From Geodermatophilus sp. DSM 45219 (GTDB taxonomy: Bacteria > Actinomycetota > Actinomycetes > Mycobacteriales > Geodermatophilaceae), in contig NZ_FNIQ01000002.1 in NCBI RefSeq assembly GCF_900104025.1, positions 62,001 to 126,000 on the forward strand: 64,000 nt of DNA, read 5' to 3'. A model generated the notes under the pieces. It made no database searches, had not been told where the DNA came from, and worked only from the letters and a program-made list of their open reading frames with translations. This document shows, piece after piece, positions 16,617 through 25,024 of this stretch; the stretch's first letter is position 1, and each line of letters starts with the position of its first letter. The position numbers and the translations under genes are program-made.

Positions 16617-17447
16617 TCAGCGCGGCCCGGTGCTGATGGTGGCCGGCCGGGTCACCTCGACGTGCGGGCGGCTCTGCCACAGCGCCCAGTCGGCGCTCAC
16701 CTCGCCGGCGGTGCGCAGCAGCCGGGGGAGGTGCTCGCCCAGCAACCGCTCGGTGGAGGTCTCGGCGGCGTGCACGGTGACGTTCACGGCCGCGCGCACC
16801 GCGCCGGTGCCGTCCCGCACCGGCACCGCCACCGACCGGACGCCGGGGGCCAGCTCCTCGTCGGCCAGCGCCCACCCGCGGGCGCGGACCGCCGTGAGCT
16901 CCTCGCGCAGCTGCTCCGGCGTCCGGCCGATGTAGGTGGGCAGCCCCGCCCGGCTGGGCAGCGCCAGGGTCCGGTCCAGCTCGTCGAGCGGCAGGGCGGC
17001 GAGCAGGACCTTGCCCTGCGAGGTCTGCGCGGCGGGGAAGCGGGTGCCGATCTCCACCCGCAGCGTGATCAGCTTCGGCACCGAGACGCGGGCGACGTAG
17101 ACGATGTCCGGGCCGTCGAGCTGCGCCATCGACGAGGACTCGCCGGTCTGCGCGACCAGGGCCTCCAGGTGCGGGCGGGCGACGTCCCACAGGCCCAGCG
17201 CCCCGACGTAGGCCATGCCGAGGGTGAGCACCCGCGGGGTCAGCTCGAAGCCGCCCCCGCCCTGCCGGACGAACCCGAGCTCCTCGAGGGTGAGCAGCAG
17301 CCGCCGGGCCGTGGGCCGGGCGAGGCCGGCGGCGGCCGCCACCTCCGACAGCGACATCGTGCGGTGACCGGCGTCGAAGACGGCCAGCACGTCGAGCCCG
17401 CGCGCCAGCGCCTCCACGAAGTCCGGCCCCGCCCCGCGTCCCGCCAT
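16617..17447 (-). CDS. IclR-family transcriptional regulator
   Basis: 276 residues. The N-terminal winged helix (about residues 8-70) reads …LSEVAAAAGLARPTARRLLLTLEELGFV. The IclR effector-binding domain (about 85-255) follows, with PTYIGRTPEQL and ALADEELAPGVRSVAVPV. It resembles the PcaR/PobR subgroup that controls aromatic-acid genes. It starts 25 bases after the amidohydrolase stop, so the two are co-transcribed. It probably binds the 14-bp inverted repeat at 19040-19082 between the divergent operons. Confidence 0.9.
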   Translation of the reverse strand: MAGRGAGPDFVEALARGLDVLAVFDAGHRTMSLSEVAAAAGLARPTARRLLLTLEELGFVRQGGGGFELTPRVLTLGMAYVGALGLWDVARPHLEALVAQTGESSSMAQLDGPDIVYVARVSVPKLITLRVEIGTRFPAAQTSQGKVLLAALPLDELDRTLALPSRAGLPTYIGRTPEQLREELTAVRARGWALADEELAPGVRSVAVPVRDGTGAVRAAVNVTVHAAETSTERLLGEHLPRLLRTAGEVSADWALWQSRPHVEVTRPATISTGPR

Positions 17448-17472
17448 CCGTCGTCCCTCCCGTCCGGCGCGC

Positions 17473-18948
17473 TCAGCGGCCGAGCACCCGCTCCTCGCCG
17501 CCGGCCCGCTTCGACTCGTCCTTGAAGTCGGAGTACTGGTACGGGTTGTCGAGGATCTCGGCCTCGGCCTCCGGCATCTGGGGGAACATCCCGGCCCGCC
17601 ACGCCTCCTCGCCGATCTCGGCCTTGAGGTACTCGATGGTGTCCTCGATCTCCCGGCGGACCGGTGCGAGGTCGATGCCGACCAGCTTCCCGTCGTGCTT
17701 CACGACCCGGCCGTCCACGATCACCGTGTGCACGTCGCCGCGCTGCGCCTGGAAGACGACGTGGCCCAGGGGGTTGAGCAGCGGGAAGGACACCGGCGAC
17801 GCGTCGTTCTTGACCAGCACGACGTCGGCCTTCTTGCCCGGCTGCAGGGTGCCCAGGTCGTCGCGGCCGATCGTGCGGGCACCGCCCCGGGTCGTCCACT
17901 CCAGGACCTGCTGGGCACGCAGCCGCAGGTGGGTGATCGTCTCGCCCTCCAGGTGGGCGGTCAGGTGCTCCGACATCCGGTCGGCGTTGAGGGTGGCGCG
18001 CATCGCGGAGAACATGTCGCCGCTCCACCACACGCTGGTGTCCATCGACAGCGACACCGGGATGCCGTACTGGAGCACCTGCTCGGTCGGGGCGTGCCCC
18101 TGGCCGGCGCTGCACTCGGACTCCGTGGCCACCGAGATGGAGCCGCCGGTCGCGGCGATGCGCTGGTAGCTGTCCCGGGTGAGCGTGGAGGCGTGCACGT
18201 AGGTGGTCTCCGGCGTCATGAAGCCGCCGTCGTACATCTGCTGGATGCCGGTGTCGCTCGTGGCGCCCCACACGCCGGCGTGGGTGGTGACCGGCAGCCC
18301 CAGCTCGCGCGCCACCTCGAAGGCCGCCTTCTCCGGGAAGGCCGGGTCGCCGGTGACGTCGAAGGCGATCTGCACGCCCATCATGTCGTCGCGCTCGTCG
18401 CGCAGCCGTTCCAGGAACGACCGGACGGCGGGGTCGGCGGTCCACTCCCAGGGGCCGGCCTGGATGTTGCCGTAGGCGAGGACGAACCGGCCGGGCACCG
18501 AGCGGAGGGCGTCGAGGGCGGCCTCGCCGTGCTCGACGGTGTGCAGGTTGTGCGACCAGTCGACCGTGGTCGTGACGCCGGCGTCGAGCGACTCGATGGC
18601 GGCCAGCCGGTTGCCCGCGGCGATGTCCTGCGGGCGGAACTTCTTCCCGTGCTCGAGGTAGTACCAGACGAAGTACTGGGTCAGCGTCCAGTCCGCGCCG
18701 TAGCCGCGCATGGCGGTCTGCCACATGTGCCGGTGGGTGTCGATCATCCCGGGCATGACGATGCCGCCGCGCGCGTCGATCTCCCGGGTGCCCGCGGGCA
18801 CGTCGAGCGCCGTGCCGACGGCGGCGATGCGGTCGTCGACGACCAGCACGTCCGTGTCGGGCAGCACGGTGCCGGCGTCGTCCATGGTCAGCACCGTCCC
18901 CCCGCGCAGGACGACGGGCCGGTCGGCCTCGGTGCTCGGTTCGCTCAC
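17473..18948 (-). CDS. Amidohydrolase of the TRZ/ATZ (chlorohydrolase/deaminase) family
   Basis: 491 residues. An N-terminal beta-sandwich leads into the TIM barrel with the metal motif IDTHRH (His72, His74). Later metal and catalytic positions are VTTHAGVW, TYVHAST and the Asp of SLSMDTSVW. The family removes amino or chloro groups from ring compounds (triazines, guanine, cytosine, others). The GTG start has a CCGAGGAG ribosome site. It is the first gene of a leftward unit with IclR and the MetE-like gene, divergent from CoA-transferase and ring-cleavage genes. The substrate may be an amino-substituted aromatic ring; that is inference. Confidence 0.85.
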   Translation of the reverse strand: MSEPSTEADRPVVLRGGTVLTMDDAGTVLPDTDVLVVDDRIAAVGTALDVPAGTREIDARGGIVMPGMIDTHRHMWQTAMRGYGADWTLTQYFVWYYLEHGKKFRPQDIAAGNRLAAIESLDAGVTTTVDWSHNLHTVEHGEAALDALRSVPGRFVLAYGNIQAGPWEWTADPAVRSFLERLRDERDDMMGVQIAFDVTGDPAFPEKAAFEVARELGLPVTTHAGVWGATSDTGIQQMYDGGFMTPETTYVHASTLTRDSYQRIAATGGSISVATESECSAGQGHAPTEQVLQYGIPVSLSMDTSVWWSGDMFSAMRATLNADRMSEHLTAHLEGETITHLRLRAQQVLEWTTRGGARTIGRDDLGTLQPGKKADVVLVKNDASPVSFPLLNPLGHVVFQAQRGDVHTVIVDGRVVKHDGKLVGIDLAPVRREIEDTIEYLKAEIGEEAWRAGMFPQMPEAEAEILDNPYQYSDFKDESKRAGGEERVLGR

Positions 18949-19039
18949 GGACTACTCCTCGGTTCCGGCGACGGGTTCGGACGTCCGTCCGTACTGCGGA
19001 CAGCTCCGAGTGGCGACACCTTCGCGGTGACTGCGGTCA

Positions 19040-19082
19040 CGTGTCAAGCGCGGCTGCAGTCCGAGCACCCGCGCTTGACACG
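19040..19082. promoter_or_regulatory. 14-bp inverted repeat holding two divergent TTGACA boxes
   Basis: The arms at 19040-19053 and 19069-19082 are perfect inverse complements with a 15-base spacer. Each arm contains TTGACA, reading rightward at 19075-19080 and leftward at 19042-19047. These are good -35 elements for the divergent operons. No strong -10 boxes are visible. Location and symmetry suit an IclR operator that controls both directions. Confidence 0.6.
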
Positions 19083-19172
19083 CGTCGACATCGGTGCGGA
19101 GACTCCGCCGGACGGTCGTCCGCACAGCGGCACGACCAGGACTGCACCAGCGGTGGAAGGACATCCGGACCG

Positions 19173-20345
19173 ATGACGACAGACGGCACCGGGCGCGGCC
19201 CGCTCTCCGGGCTGGTGGTGGCCGACTTCTCCCGCATCCTCGCCGGGCCGTACGCCACGATGCTGCTCGCCGACCTGGGCGCCGACGTGGTCAAGGTGGA
19301 GAGCCCCGGCGGGGACGACACCCGCACCTGGGCCCCGCCGGTCCGCGACGGCGTCTCCACCTACTACCTGGGCGTCAACCGCAACAAGCGCTCGGTCGCC
19401 CTGGACCTCACCGACCCCGACGACGTCGCCGCCGCCCGGGAGCTGGCCCGCCGCGCCGACGTGCTGGTCGAGAACTTCAAGCCCGGCGGGCTGGCCCGCT
19501 TCGGCCTGGACCACGCGACGGTGTCGACGACGAACCCGGGCATCGTCTACGCCTCGATCAGCGGCTTCGGCAGCGGCCCGGGCGGCCGCTCGCTGCCCGG
19601 CTACGACCTCATCGTGCAGGCGATCTCCGGGCTGATGAGCCTGACCGGCGACCCGGACGGCGATCCCTACCGCGCCGGGGTCGCCGTCTTCGACGTCATG
19701 GCGGGCCTGCACGCCACCATCGGCGTGCTGTCCGCGCTGAACCTGCGCCGGGAGACCGGCCGCGGCCAGCACGTCGAGGTCGACCTGCTGTCCTCGGCGC
19801 TGTCCGGGCTGGTCAACCAGACCAGTGCCTACGTCGCCGGCGACGTCGTCCCGTTCCGGATGGGCAACAGCCACCCGAGCCTGTTCCCCTACGAACCGCT
19901 GCCGTGCTCGGACGGCGACCTGATCGTCACCGCCGGCAACGACGGCCAGTTCCGCAAGCTGTGCGACGTGCTCGGGGTGCCGGAGCTGGCCGAGGACCCC
20001 CGCTTCCTCCACAACGAGGACCGCACCGCCAACCGGGACCGGCTGCGCCCACTGCTGGTCGAGCGGCTGCGCACCCGCACCAAGATGGAGTGGTTCCGCG
20101 ACATCATCGGCGCGGGCGTGCCCTGCGGGCCGATCAACACGATCGACCAGGGCGTCGCCTTCGCCGAGGAGGTCGGGTTGGCGCCGGTGGTCACCGTGGG
20201 GGAGGGGGCCGCCGCCGTGCCGTCGGTCCGCAACCCGATCCGCTTCTCCGACACCGCGGCGCAGTACCGCCTGCCGCCGCCCCGGGTCGACGAGCACGGC
20301 GCGGAGATCCGCCGCTGGCTGGCCGAGGGGCCCGGGACGCGGTGA
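19173..20345 (+). CDS. Family III (CaiB/BaiF) CoA transferase
   Basis: 390 residues from the ATG at 19173. The N-terminal Rossmann part reads VVADFSRILAGPYATMLLADLGADVVKVE (quoted in part), and the nucleophilic Asp lies in GYDLIVQA near residue 147. The C-terminal part carries FRDIIGAGVPCGPINTI. These enzymes move CoA between carboxylic acids through an aspartyl-CoA intermediate. The stop overlaps the GTG of the citryl-CoA-lyase-like gene, so the pair probably activates an acid and then cleaves its CoA ester. Confidence 0.88.
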   Translation: MTTDGTGRGPLSGLVVADFSRILAGPYATMLLADLGADVVKVESPGGDDTRTWAPPVRDGVSTYYLGVNRNKRSVALDLTDPDDVAAARELARRADVLVENFKPGGLARFGLDHATVSTTNPGIVYASISGFGSGPGGRSLPGYDLIVQAISGLMSLTGDPDGDPYRAGVAVFDVMAGLHATIGVLSALNLRRETGRGQHVEVDLLSSALSGLVNQTSAYVAGDVVPFRMGNSHPSLFPYEPLPCSDGDLIVTAGNDGQFRKLCDVLGVPELAEDPRFLHNEDRTANRDRLRPLLVERLRTRTKMEWFRDIIGAGVPCGPINTIDQGVAFAEEVGLAPVVTVGEGAAAVPSVRNPIRFSDTAAQYRLPPPRVDEHGAEIRRWLAEGPGTR

Positions 20346-21178
20346 CCGGGTACCCGACGGCGCTGGGCGCCTCCAGCCGCGAGTCCATCACCCTGCTGGG
20401 CACCGACCTGGCCCGCGACGTCATGGGCACGGTCGGCTTCGGCGAGCTGGCCTTCTGGCTGGCCACCCAGCGCCGGCCCACGCCGGGGGAGACCCGGGTC
20501 TTCGAGGCCGTGCTCGCCGCGCTGGCCGACCACGGGTTCACCCCGACGGCGATCGTCACCCGGCTGACCTACCTCTCGGCGCCGGACTCGGTGCAGGGCG
20601 CGCTGGCCGCGGGCCTGCTGGGCGGCGGTTCCCGCTTCCTCGGCGTGACCGAGGACTGCGGCCGGTTCCTGCACGACGTCCTCACCTCCGTCGAGGGCGG
20701 GCTGCCCACCGACGACGCCGGCTGGGACGCCCTGGCGCTGGAGACGGTGACCGCCCAGCGGGCCGCGCGCCGGTTCGTGCCGGGCCTGGGCCACCACGTG
20801 CACAAGGACGGCGACCCGCGCACCCCGCGGCTGTTCCAGATCGCCGCGGAGGAGGACCTGCTCGGCCCGCACCTGGCGCTGTTCGCCGCGATCGGGCGGG
20901 TCCACCCCCAGGTCCTCGGGAAGACCCTGCCGCTCAACGGCGCCGGCGTCTGCGGCGCCGCGCTGGCCGACCTCGGGCTGCCGCTGGAGCTGCTGCGCGG
21001 CTTCGCGCTGCTGGCCCGCACCGCCGGGCTGATCGGCCAGCTCGCCGAGGAGCTGCGCCACCCGGTGGCCAACGAGGTCTTCCTGTCGGTGGACCTCGCC
21101 AACCGGTCGGTCGCGCCCGACCCCTACGTGCCCGACCCGCTCCCGAACACCGATCCGACCGGAGGTCGTCGTGGCTGA
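20342..21178 (+). CDS. Citryl-CoA lyase-like protein (citrate synthase fold)
   Basis: 278 residues, shorter than citrate synthase (about 370-430) and matching stand-alone citryl-CoA lyases. The conserved GLGHHVHKDGDPRTPRLF block holds the family's active-site His. Such enzymes split a citrate-like CoA ester into acetyl-CoA and an oxo-acid. The GTG start overlaps the CoA transferase stop. The stop at 21176-21178 overlaps the dioxygenase start at 21171, so all are one translational unit. Substrate inferred: a hydroxy-tricarboxylate from ring cleavage. Confidence 0.75.
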   Translation: MTGYPTALGASSRESITLLGTDLARDVMGTVGFGELAFWLATQRRPTPGETRVFEAVLAALADHGFTPTAIVTRLTYLSAPDSVQGALAAGLLGGGSRFLGVTEDCGRFLHDVLTSVEGGLPTDDAGWDALALETVTAQRAARRFVPGLGHHVHKDGDPRTPRLFQIAAEEDLLGPHLALFAAIGRVHPQVLGKTLPLNGAGVCGAALADLGLPLELLRGFALLARTAGLIGQLAEELRHPVANEVFLSVDLANRSVAPDPYVPDPLPNTDPTGGRRG

Positions 21179-22034
21179 AGTCGCCGCGGTCATCGCGTCC
21201 ACCCACCACCCGTTCTACTACCGGGCCAGCACCGCGACCGGTGCGGACCGGCCGCCGTTCGCGGACGAGTGGGTGGCCAAGATCGAGCGCTTCCGGGAGA
21301 CCCTGACCCGGGCCGAGCCCGACGTGCTGGTGATGGTCGGCAGCGACCACTTCCACCAGCTGTGGCTGGACAACATGCCGCAGTTCCTCGTGGGCAAGGC
21401 GCCGTTCTTCGACGCGAACTTCTACAACGAGGAGCGGGAGTTCGGCCTGCCGCGGATGACCCTGCGCGGCGAGGAGGACCTGGCCGCGCACCTGCTGCGC
21501 GACGGGCTGGACCGCGACTTCGACCTGGCCTTCAGCAACGAGCTGCGGATCGACCACAGCATCACCTGCCCGATCATCACGCTGCGCCCCCAGGCCGACC
21601 TGCCGATCGTGCCGGTCTACACCAACATCTTCGCCCCGCCGCTGCCGCAGCCGCGCCGGTTCGTCGCCCTGGGCAGGGCCATCCGGGAGATGGTCGAGTC
21701 CTGGGAGAGCGACAAGCGGGTGGCGGTCATCGGCACCGGCCACCTGTCGCTGGAGCTCGGCGGGCCGCGCCAGTTCGGCGAGCACGGCCCGGACCCGGAG
21801 TTCGACCGCAGGGCCGTGGAGTGGATCGCCTCGGGCGACGTCGAAGGCTGCCTGGCCGAGGTCTCGCTGGAGTCCCTGCACGCCCCGGGCAACGCCACCC
21901 ACGGGTTCATGGACTTCATGCTGATGATGGGCGTCGCCGGCGCGGGGCAGAAGGCCGACCACGTCGACACCCTCGACCTGTTCCACACGATGGAGGCCTA
22001 CTTCACCTGGTACCCGAACGGAGCCCCGGCGTGA
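21171..22034 (+). CDS. LigB-type class III extradiol dioxygenase, beta (catalytic) subunit
   Basis: 287 residues. Metal-ligand regions are recognisable: STHHPF near residue 10 and GSDHFHQLW near 60. A C-terminal block TGHLSLELGG lies near residue 190. These are the marks of the LigB/protocatechuate 4,5-dioxygenase superfamily, which cleaves catecholic rings next to the hydroxyls using Fe(II). The start is a GTG inside the preceding gene. The small alpha subunit follows with a four-base overlap. The exact substrate (protocatechuate, gallate or another dihydroxy acid) cannot be told. Confidence 0.85.
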   Translation: MAEVAAVIASTHHPFYYRASTATGADRPPFADEWVAKIERFRETLTRAEPDVLVMVGSDHFHQLWLDNMPQFLVGKAPFFDANFYNEEREFGLPRMTLRGEEDLAAHLLRDGLDRDFDLAFSNELRIDHSITCPIITLRPQADLPIVPVYTNIFAPPLPQPRRFVALGRAIREMVESWESDKRVAVIGTGHLSLELGGPRQFGEHGPDPEFDRRAVEWIASGDVEGCLAEVSLESLHAPGNATHGFMDFMLMMGVAGAGQKADHVDTLDLFHTMEAYFTWYPNGAPA

Positions 22035-22390
22035 GTCGCTACCTGCTGGACAAGTTCCTCTACACCGTCGACCGCGACCCCGAGCTGGTCGAGCGCTACC
22101 GCGAGGACCCGGCCGGCACCGTCGAGTGGTGGGAGGCGGAGATGGCCGACAGGATCCTCAACTGCACCGACGACGAGCGCTCGACCTGGCTCGAGTTCAC
22201 CGAGGACGAGCGCCGCGCGCTGCGCGAGCACGACCACGTGACGCTCTTCCAGATGGGCGCCCACCCGTTCCTCACGCTGACGCTGTTCATCGCCCTGTTC
22301 GAGCGCGACCACGGGCCGCTGGAGTACCAGAAGGCCTACGGCGCGGCGATGGCCCACATCTCGCTGCCCTACCCCGACATCGCGACCTGA
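22031..22390 (+). CDS. LigA-type extradiol dioxygenase, alpha (small) subunit
   Basis: 119 residues. An all-helical LigA domain begins SRYLLDKFLYTVDRDPELVERY and contains LREHDHVTLFQMGAHPFLTL. The LigA subunit caps the active site of the LigB subunit. Its GTG overlaps the ligB-like stop (GTGA), giving order beta-alpha, the reverse of Sphingobium ligAB. In gallate dioxygenases the two domains are fused; here they are separate. Confidence 0.85.
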   Translation: MSRYLLDKFLYTVDRDPELVERYREDPAGTVEWWEAEMADRILNCTDDERSTWLEFTEDERRALREHDHVTLFQMGAHPFLTLTLFIALFERDHGPLEYQKAYGAAMAHISLPYPDIAT

Positions 22391-22401
22391 GCGGAGGGGA
22401 C

Positions 22402-23373
22402 GTGCGCGCCGCCGTCCTGCACACCCCGGGCAGCCCGCCGTCCCACCGGGAGCACCCGACCCCGGAGCCGGCGCCGGGCCGGACGCTGGTCCGGGTCACC
22501 GCCGCGCCGGTCGTCCCGCTGGACCTGCTCTGCGCCTCCGGGACGTCGTACTTCGGCCGCCCGGCCGTCCCGTACGTGCCCGGGGTGCAGGGCGTCGGCG
22601 TGGTGGAGCGGTCCGACGCCCTGCCGCCCGGCGCCCGGGTGTGGTTCGCCACGTCGGCCGGGATGGCGCCCGGGGACGGCGCCCTCGCCGAGCGCTGCGC
22701 CGTGCCGGACGCCGACGTGGTGCCGGTGACCGCCGACCTGCCGGACACCGCGGTCGCCGCGCTGGGGCTCTCGGCGGTCGCGGCGTGGATGGCGCTGACC
22801 TGGCGCGGCCGGTTCACCGCGGGGGAGCGGGTGGTCGTCCTCGGCGGCGGCGGGGCGGTCGGGCAGGTCGCCGTCGGTGCGGCCCGGCTGCTGGGTGCCG
22901 CGCGGGTCGTCGCCGTCTGCCGCTCGGCCGCGGCCGCGGAGCGGGCCCGCGCCGCCGGCGCCGAGGAGGTGGTGGCGCCGGACGGCGATGCGGACGCGCT
23001 CGCCGAGCGGCTGCGCGGGGCCGCCGGCGGCGCGGTCGACGTCGTCGTCGACCCGGTGTTCGGCGTGGCGGCGGCGGCCGCGGCCCGCGTGCTCGCGCCC
23101 GGCGGCCGGCTGGTCAACCTGGGCAGTGCCGGCGGTGACGAGGCCGCCTTCTCCTCTGCGGTGCTGCGCAGCCGGTCGGCCGAGGTGCTCGGGTACACCA
23201 ACAACGCGCTGACCCCCGGGCAGCGGGCCGGGGCGCTGGCCACGGTGCTCGGGCACGCCGCGGCGGGCCGGCTCGGCGTCGCGCACGAGGTGCTGCCGCT
23301 GACCGAGATCGAGCGGGCCTGGCGGCGGCAGGCCGCCGGCGACGCCGGCGTCCGGTCCGTGCTCACCCCCTGA
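22402..23373 (+). CDS. Quinone oxidoreductase-like medium-chain dehydrogenase (zinc-free)
   Basis: 323 residues from the GTG at 22402 behind GCGGAGGGG. The GroES-like half includes VPYVPGVQGVGVVE. The NADPH Rossmann half has VVVLGGGGAVGQVAVGAARLLGA near residue 150. The Cys/His zinc ligands of true alcohol dehydrogenases are missing, which points to the QOR group. It starts 12 bases after the ligA-like stop, so it is part of the ring-cleavage operon. It could reduce an unsaturated intermediate. Confidence 0.8.
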   Translation: MRAAVLHTPGSPPSHREHPTPEPAPGRTLVRVTAAPVVPLDLLCASGTSYFGRPAVPYVPGVQGVGVVERSDALPPGARVWFATSAGMAPGDGALAERCAVPDADVVPVTADLPDTAVAALGLSAVAAWMALTWRGRFTAGERVVVLGGGGAVGQVAVGAARLLGAARVVAVCRSAAAAERARAAGAEEVVAPDGDADALAERLRGAAGGAVDVVVDPVFGVAAAAAARVLAPGGRLVNLGSAGGDEAAFSSAVLRSRSAEVLGYTNNALTPGQRAGALATVLGHAAAGRLGVAHEVLPLTEIERAWRRQAAGDAGVRSVLTP

Positions 23374-23412
23374 CCGGCGGGTGCCCCGACCCAGTGGGCC
23401 ATCATCGCCCTG

Positions 23413-24129
23413 GTGACCACCGCGCGACCCGACCGCCTCGTGTGGGTGCGGCTCACCCTGCTGGTCCTCGTCGTCACGCTGGCGGCGGTGGTCGCCGCCG
23501 TGGTGGGGCTGCCGGACGTGGCGCAGCTGCGGGCGGACGTCGCCGGCCTCGGGCCGGCGGGCCCCGCCGTCTTCGTCCTGCTGTACGCCGCGGCCACCCT
23601 GGCTCCGCTGCCGAAGAACGTGCTCACCGCCGCGGCCGGTGTGCTGTTCGGGCTCGCCGAGGGGGTCGTGGTCGTCCTGGTGGCGGCGCTGCTGGGGGCG
23701 GTGGCCGCGTTCGCGCTGGGCCGGGCGCTGGGCCGCGACGCGGTCGAGCGGATCACCGGCACCCGGGTGGCCCGCGTCGACGCGCTGCTCCGCCGGCACG
23801 GGCTGCCGGCGGTCCTGGCGGTGCGGCTGGTGCCGGTGCTGCCGTTCACCGCCATCAACTACGCGGCCGGGCTGACCGCCGTCCGGTTCCGGGACTACCT
23901 GGGCGGCACCGCGCTCGGGATCGTCCCCGGCACCGTCGCCTTCGTCGCGCTCGGCGCCTACGGCACCTCGCCGGGGTCCTGGCCGTTCGTCGTGGCGGTC
24001 GCGGTCCTGGTGGCGCTGACCGCCGGGGGAGTGGTCGCCGCGCGTCGCTCCCGCCGCCGCGGGACGACCCCGGAGCCGGGCACGGCGGTCACCCGAGGCC
24101 CAGGGCGCGGACGGCGTTGGCCTTCATGA
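23413..24129 (+). CDS. TVP38/TMEM64 (DedA-like) membrane protein
   Basis: 238 residues with about six hydrophobic segments. The family signature is present: LAPLPKNVLTAAAGVLFG near residues 62-80 and RLVPVLPFTAINYAAGL near 138-154. These SNARE-associated/VTT-domain proteins are thought to scramble or transport lipids in the cytoplasmic membrane. It lies 39 bases after the oxidoreductase gene. Its 3' end overlaps the convergent amidohydrolase gene by 41 bases, so the basic tail may be longer than needed. Confidence 0.85.
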   Translation: MTTARPDRLVWVRLTLLVLVVTLAAVVAAVVGLPDVAQLRADVAGLGPAGPAVFVLLYAAATLAPLPKNVLTAAAGVLFGLAEGVVVVLVAALLGAVAAFALGRALGRDAVERITGTRVARVDALLRRHGLPAVLAVRLVPVLPFTAINYAAGLTAVRFRDYLGGTALGIVPGTVAFVALGAYGTSPGSWPFVVAVAVLVALTAGGVVAARRSRRRGTTPEPGTAVTRGPGRGRRWPS

Positions 24130-24976
24130 CCAGCGGGCGGACGTCGTCCCTGATCTCCAGCTGCTCGAAGTCGCGGATCCACCGCTCGGGGCGCAGCAGC
24201 GGGTAGTCCGAGCCGAACAGCACCTTGGTCTTGAGCAGGGTGTTGGTGGCGCGCACCAGCTGGGGTGGGAAGTACTTCGGCGACCAGCCGGACAGGTCGA
24301 TGTAGACGTTGGCCTTGTGCTGGGCGACGGCGATCGCGGCGTCCTGCCAGGGCACCGAGGGGTGGGCCATGATGATCGTCAGGCCGGGGAAGTCGGCCGC
24401 GACGTCGTCGAGCAGCATCGGGTCGGAGTAGCGCAGCTTGATGCCGCGCCCGCCGGGCAGCCCGGAGCCGATGCCGGTCTGCCCGGTGTGGAACAGCGCC
24501 GGCACGCCGAGGGACTCGAGCTCCGCGTACAGCGGGTAGTGCCGGCGGTCGTCGGGCCGGAAGCCCTGCAGGCTGGGGTGGAACTTGAACCCGCGGACGC
24601 CGTGGGACTCCACCAGGCGCCGGGCGGTGCGGACGCCGGCCGTCCCGCGGGCGGGGTCGACGGAGCCGAACGGGATGAGCACGTCGGGGTGCTCGGCGGC
24701 CGCTTCGGCGATCTCCTCGTTGGACAGCGCGCGCTGCCCGGTCGCGGCCTCGGCGTCGACGGTGAAGACCACCGCGGCCATGCGCAGGGCGCGGTAGTCG
24801 GCGGCGATCTGCGGCACCGTCGGGTGGTAGGGGTCGCCCTTGAAGTACTGCGTGGCGGCTGCCCGCAGCTCGTCGTCCAGCGCGAAGTGGCCGTGGTCGT
24901 CGGCCTCGACGTGCACGTGGACGTCGATGGCGACGAGCGCGTCGAGGTCCGGGCCGTGGGCGGTCGGCGGGGTCAT
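24089..24976 (-). CDS. Amidohydrolase_2 family metal-dependent hydrolase/decarboxylase
   Basis: 295 residues forming a TIM barrel. The HxH metal motif is AIDVHVHVE near residue 17. Barrel-strand ligands are FKFHPSLQGF, LFHTGQTG, IMAHPSVPW and the Asp of LFGSDYPLL. The family includes LigI-like lactonases, LigJ-type oxalomesaconate hydratases and ACMSD-type decarboxylases. With the nearby LigB/LigA and PrpF-like genes, a post-cleavage step is a reasonable guess. It lies 48 bases after the GAF/Fis regulator stop in the same direction. Its end overlaps the TVP38 gene. Confidence 0.8.
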   Translation of the reverse strand: MTPPTAHGPDLDALVAIDVHVHVEADDHGHFALDDELRAAATQYFKGDPYHPTVPQIAADYRALRMAAVVFTVDAEAATGQRALSNEEIAEAAAEHPDVLIPFGSVDPARGTAGVRTARRLVESHGVRGFKFHPSLQGFRPDDRRHYPLYAELESLGVPALFHTGQTGIGSGLPGGRGIKLRYSDPMLLDDVAADFPGLTIIMAHPSVPWQDAAIAVAQHKANVYIDLSGWSPKYFPPQLVRATNTLLKTKVLFGSDYPLLRPERWIRDFEQLEIRDDVRPLVMKANAVRALGLG

Positions 24977-25024
24977 GTCAGCGCCTCCGGGCGGTCGTCC
25001 AGCTGAGCTCGCCGGCCCGGCCGG

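Noticed and set aside
15067-17525. Long Arg/Gly/Pro-rich frames on both strands across the MetE-like and IclR genes
   Set aside because: Typical shadow frames of GC-rich coding DNA; composition lacks protein-family features.
19094-20341. Long plus-strand frame continuing upstream from the citryl-CoA lyase
   Set aside because: It is the out-of-frame shadow of the CoA transferase; the real start is the GTG at 20342 overlapping the transferase stop.
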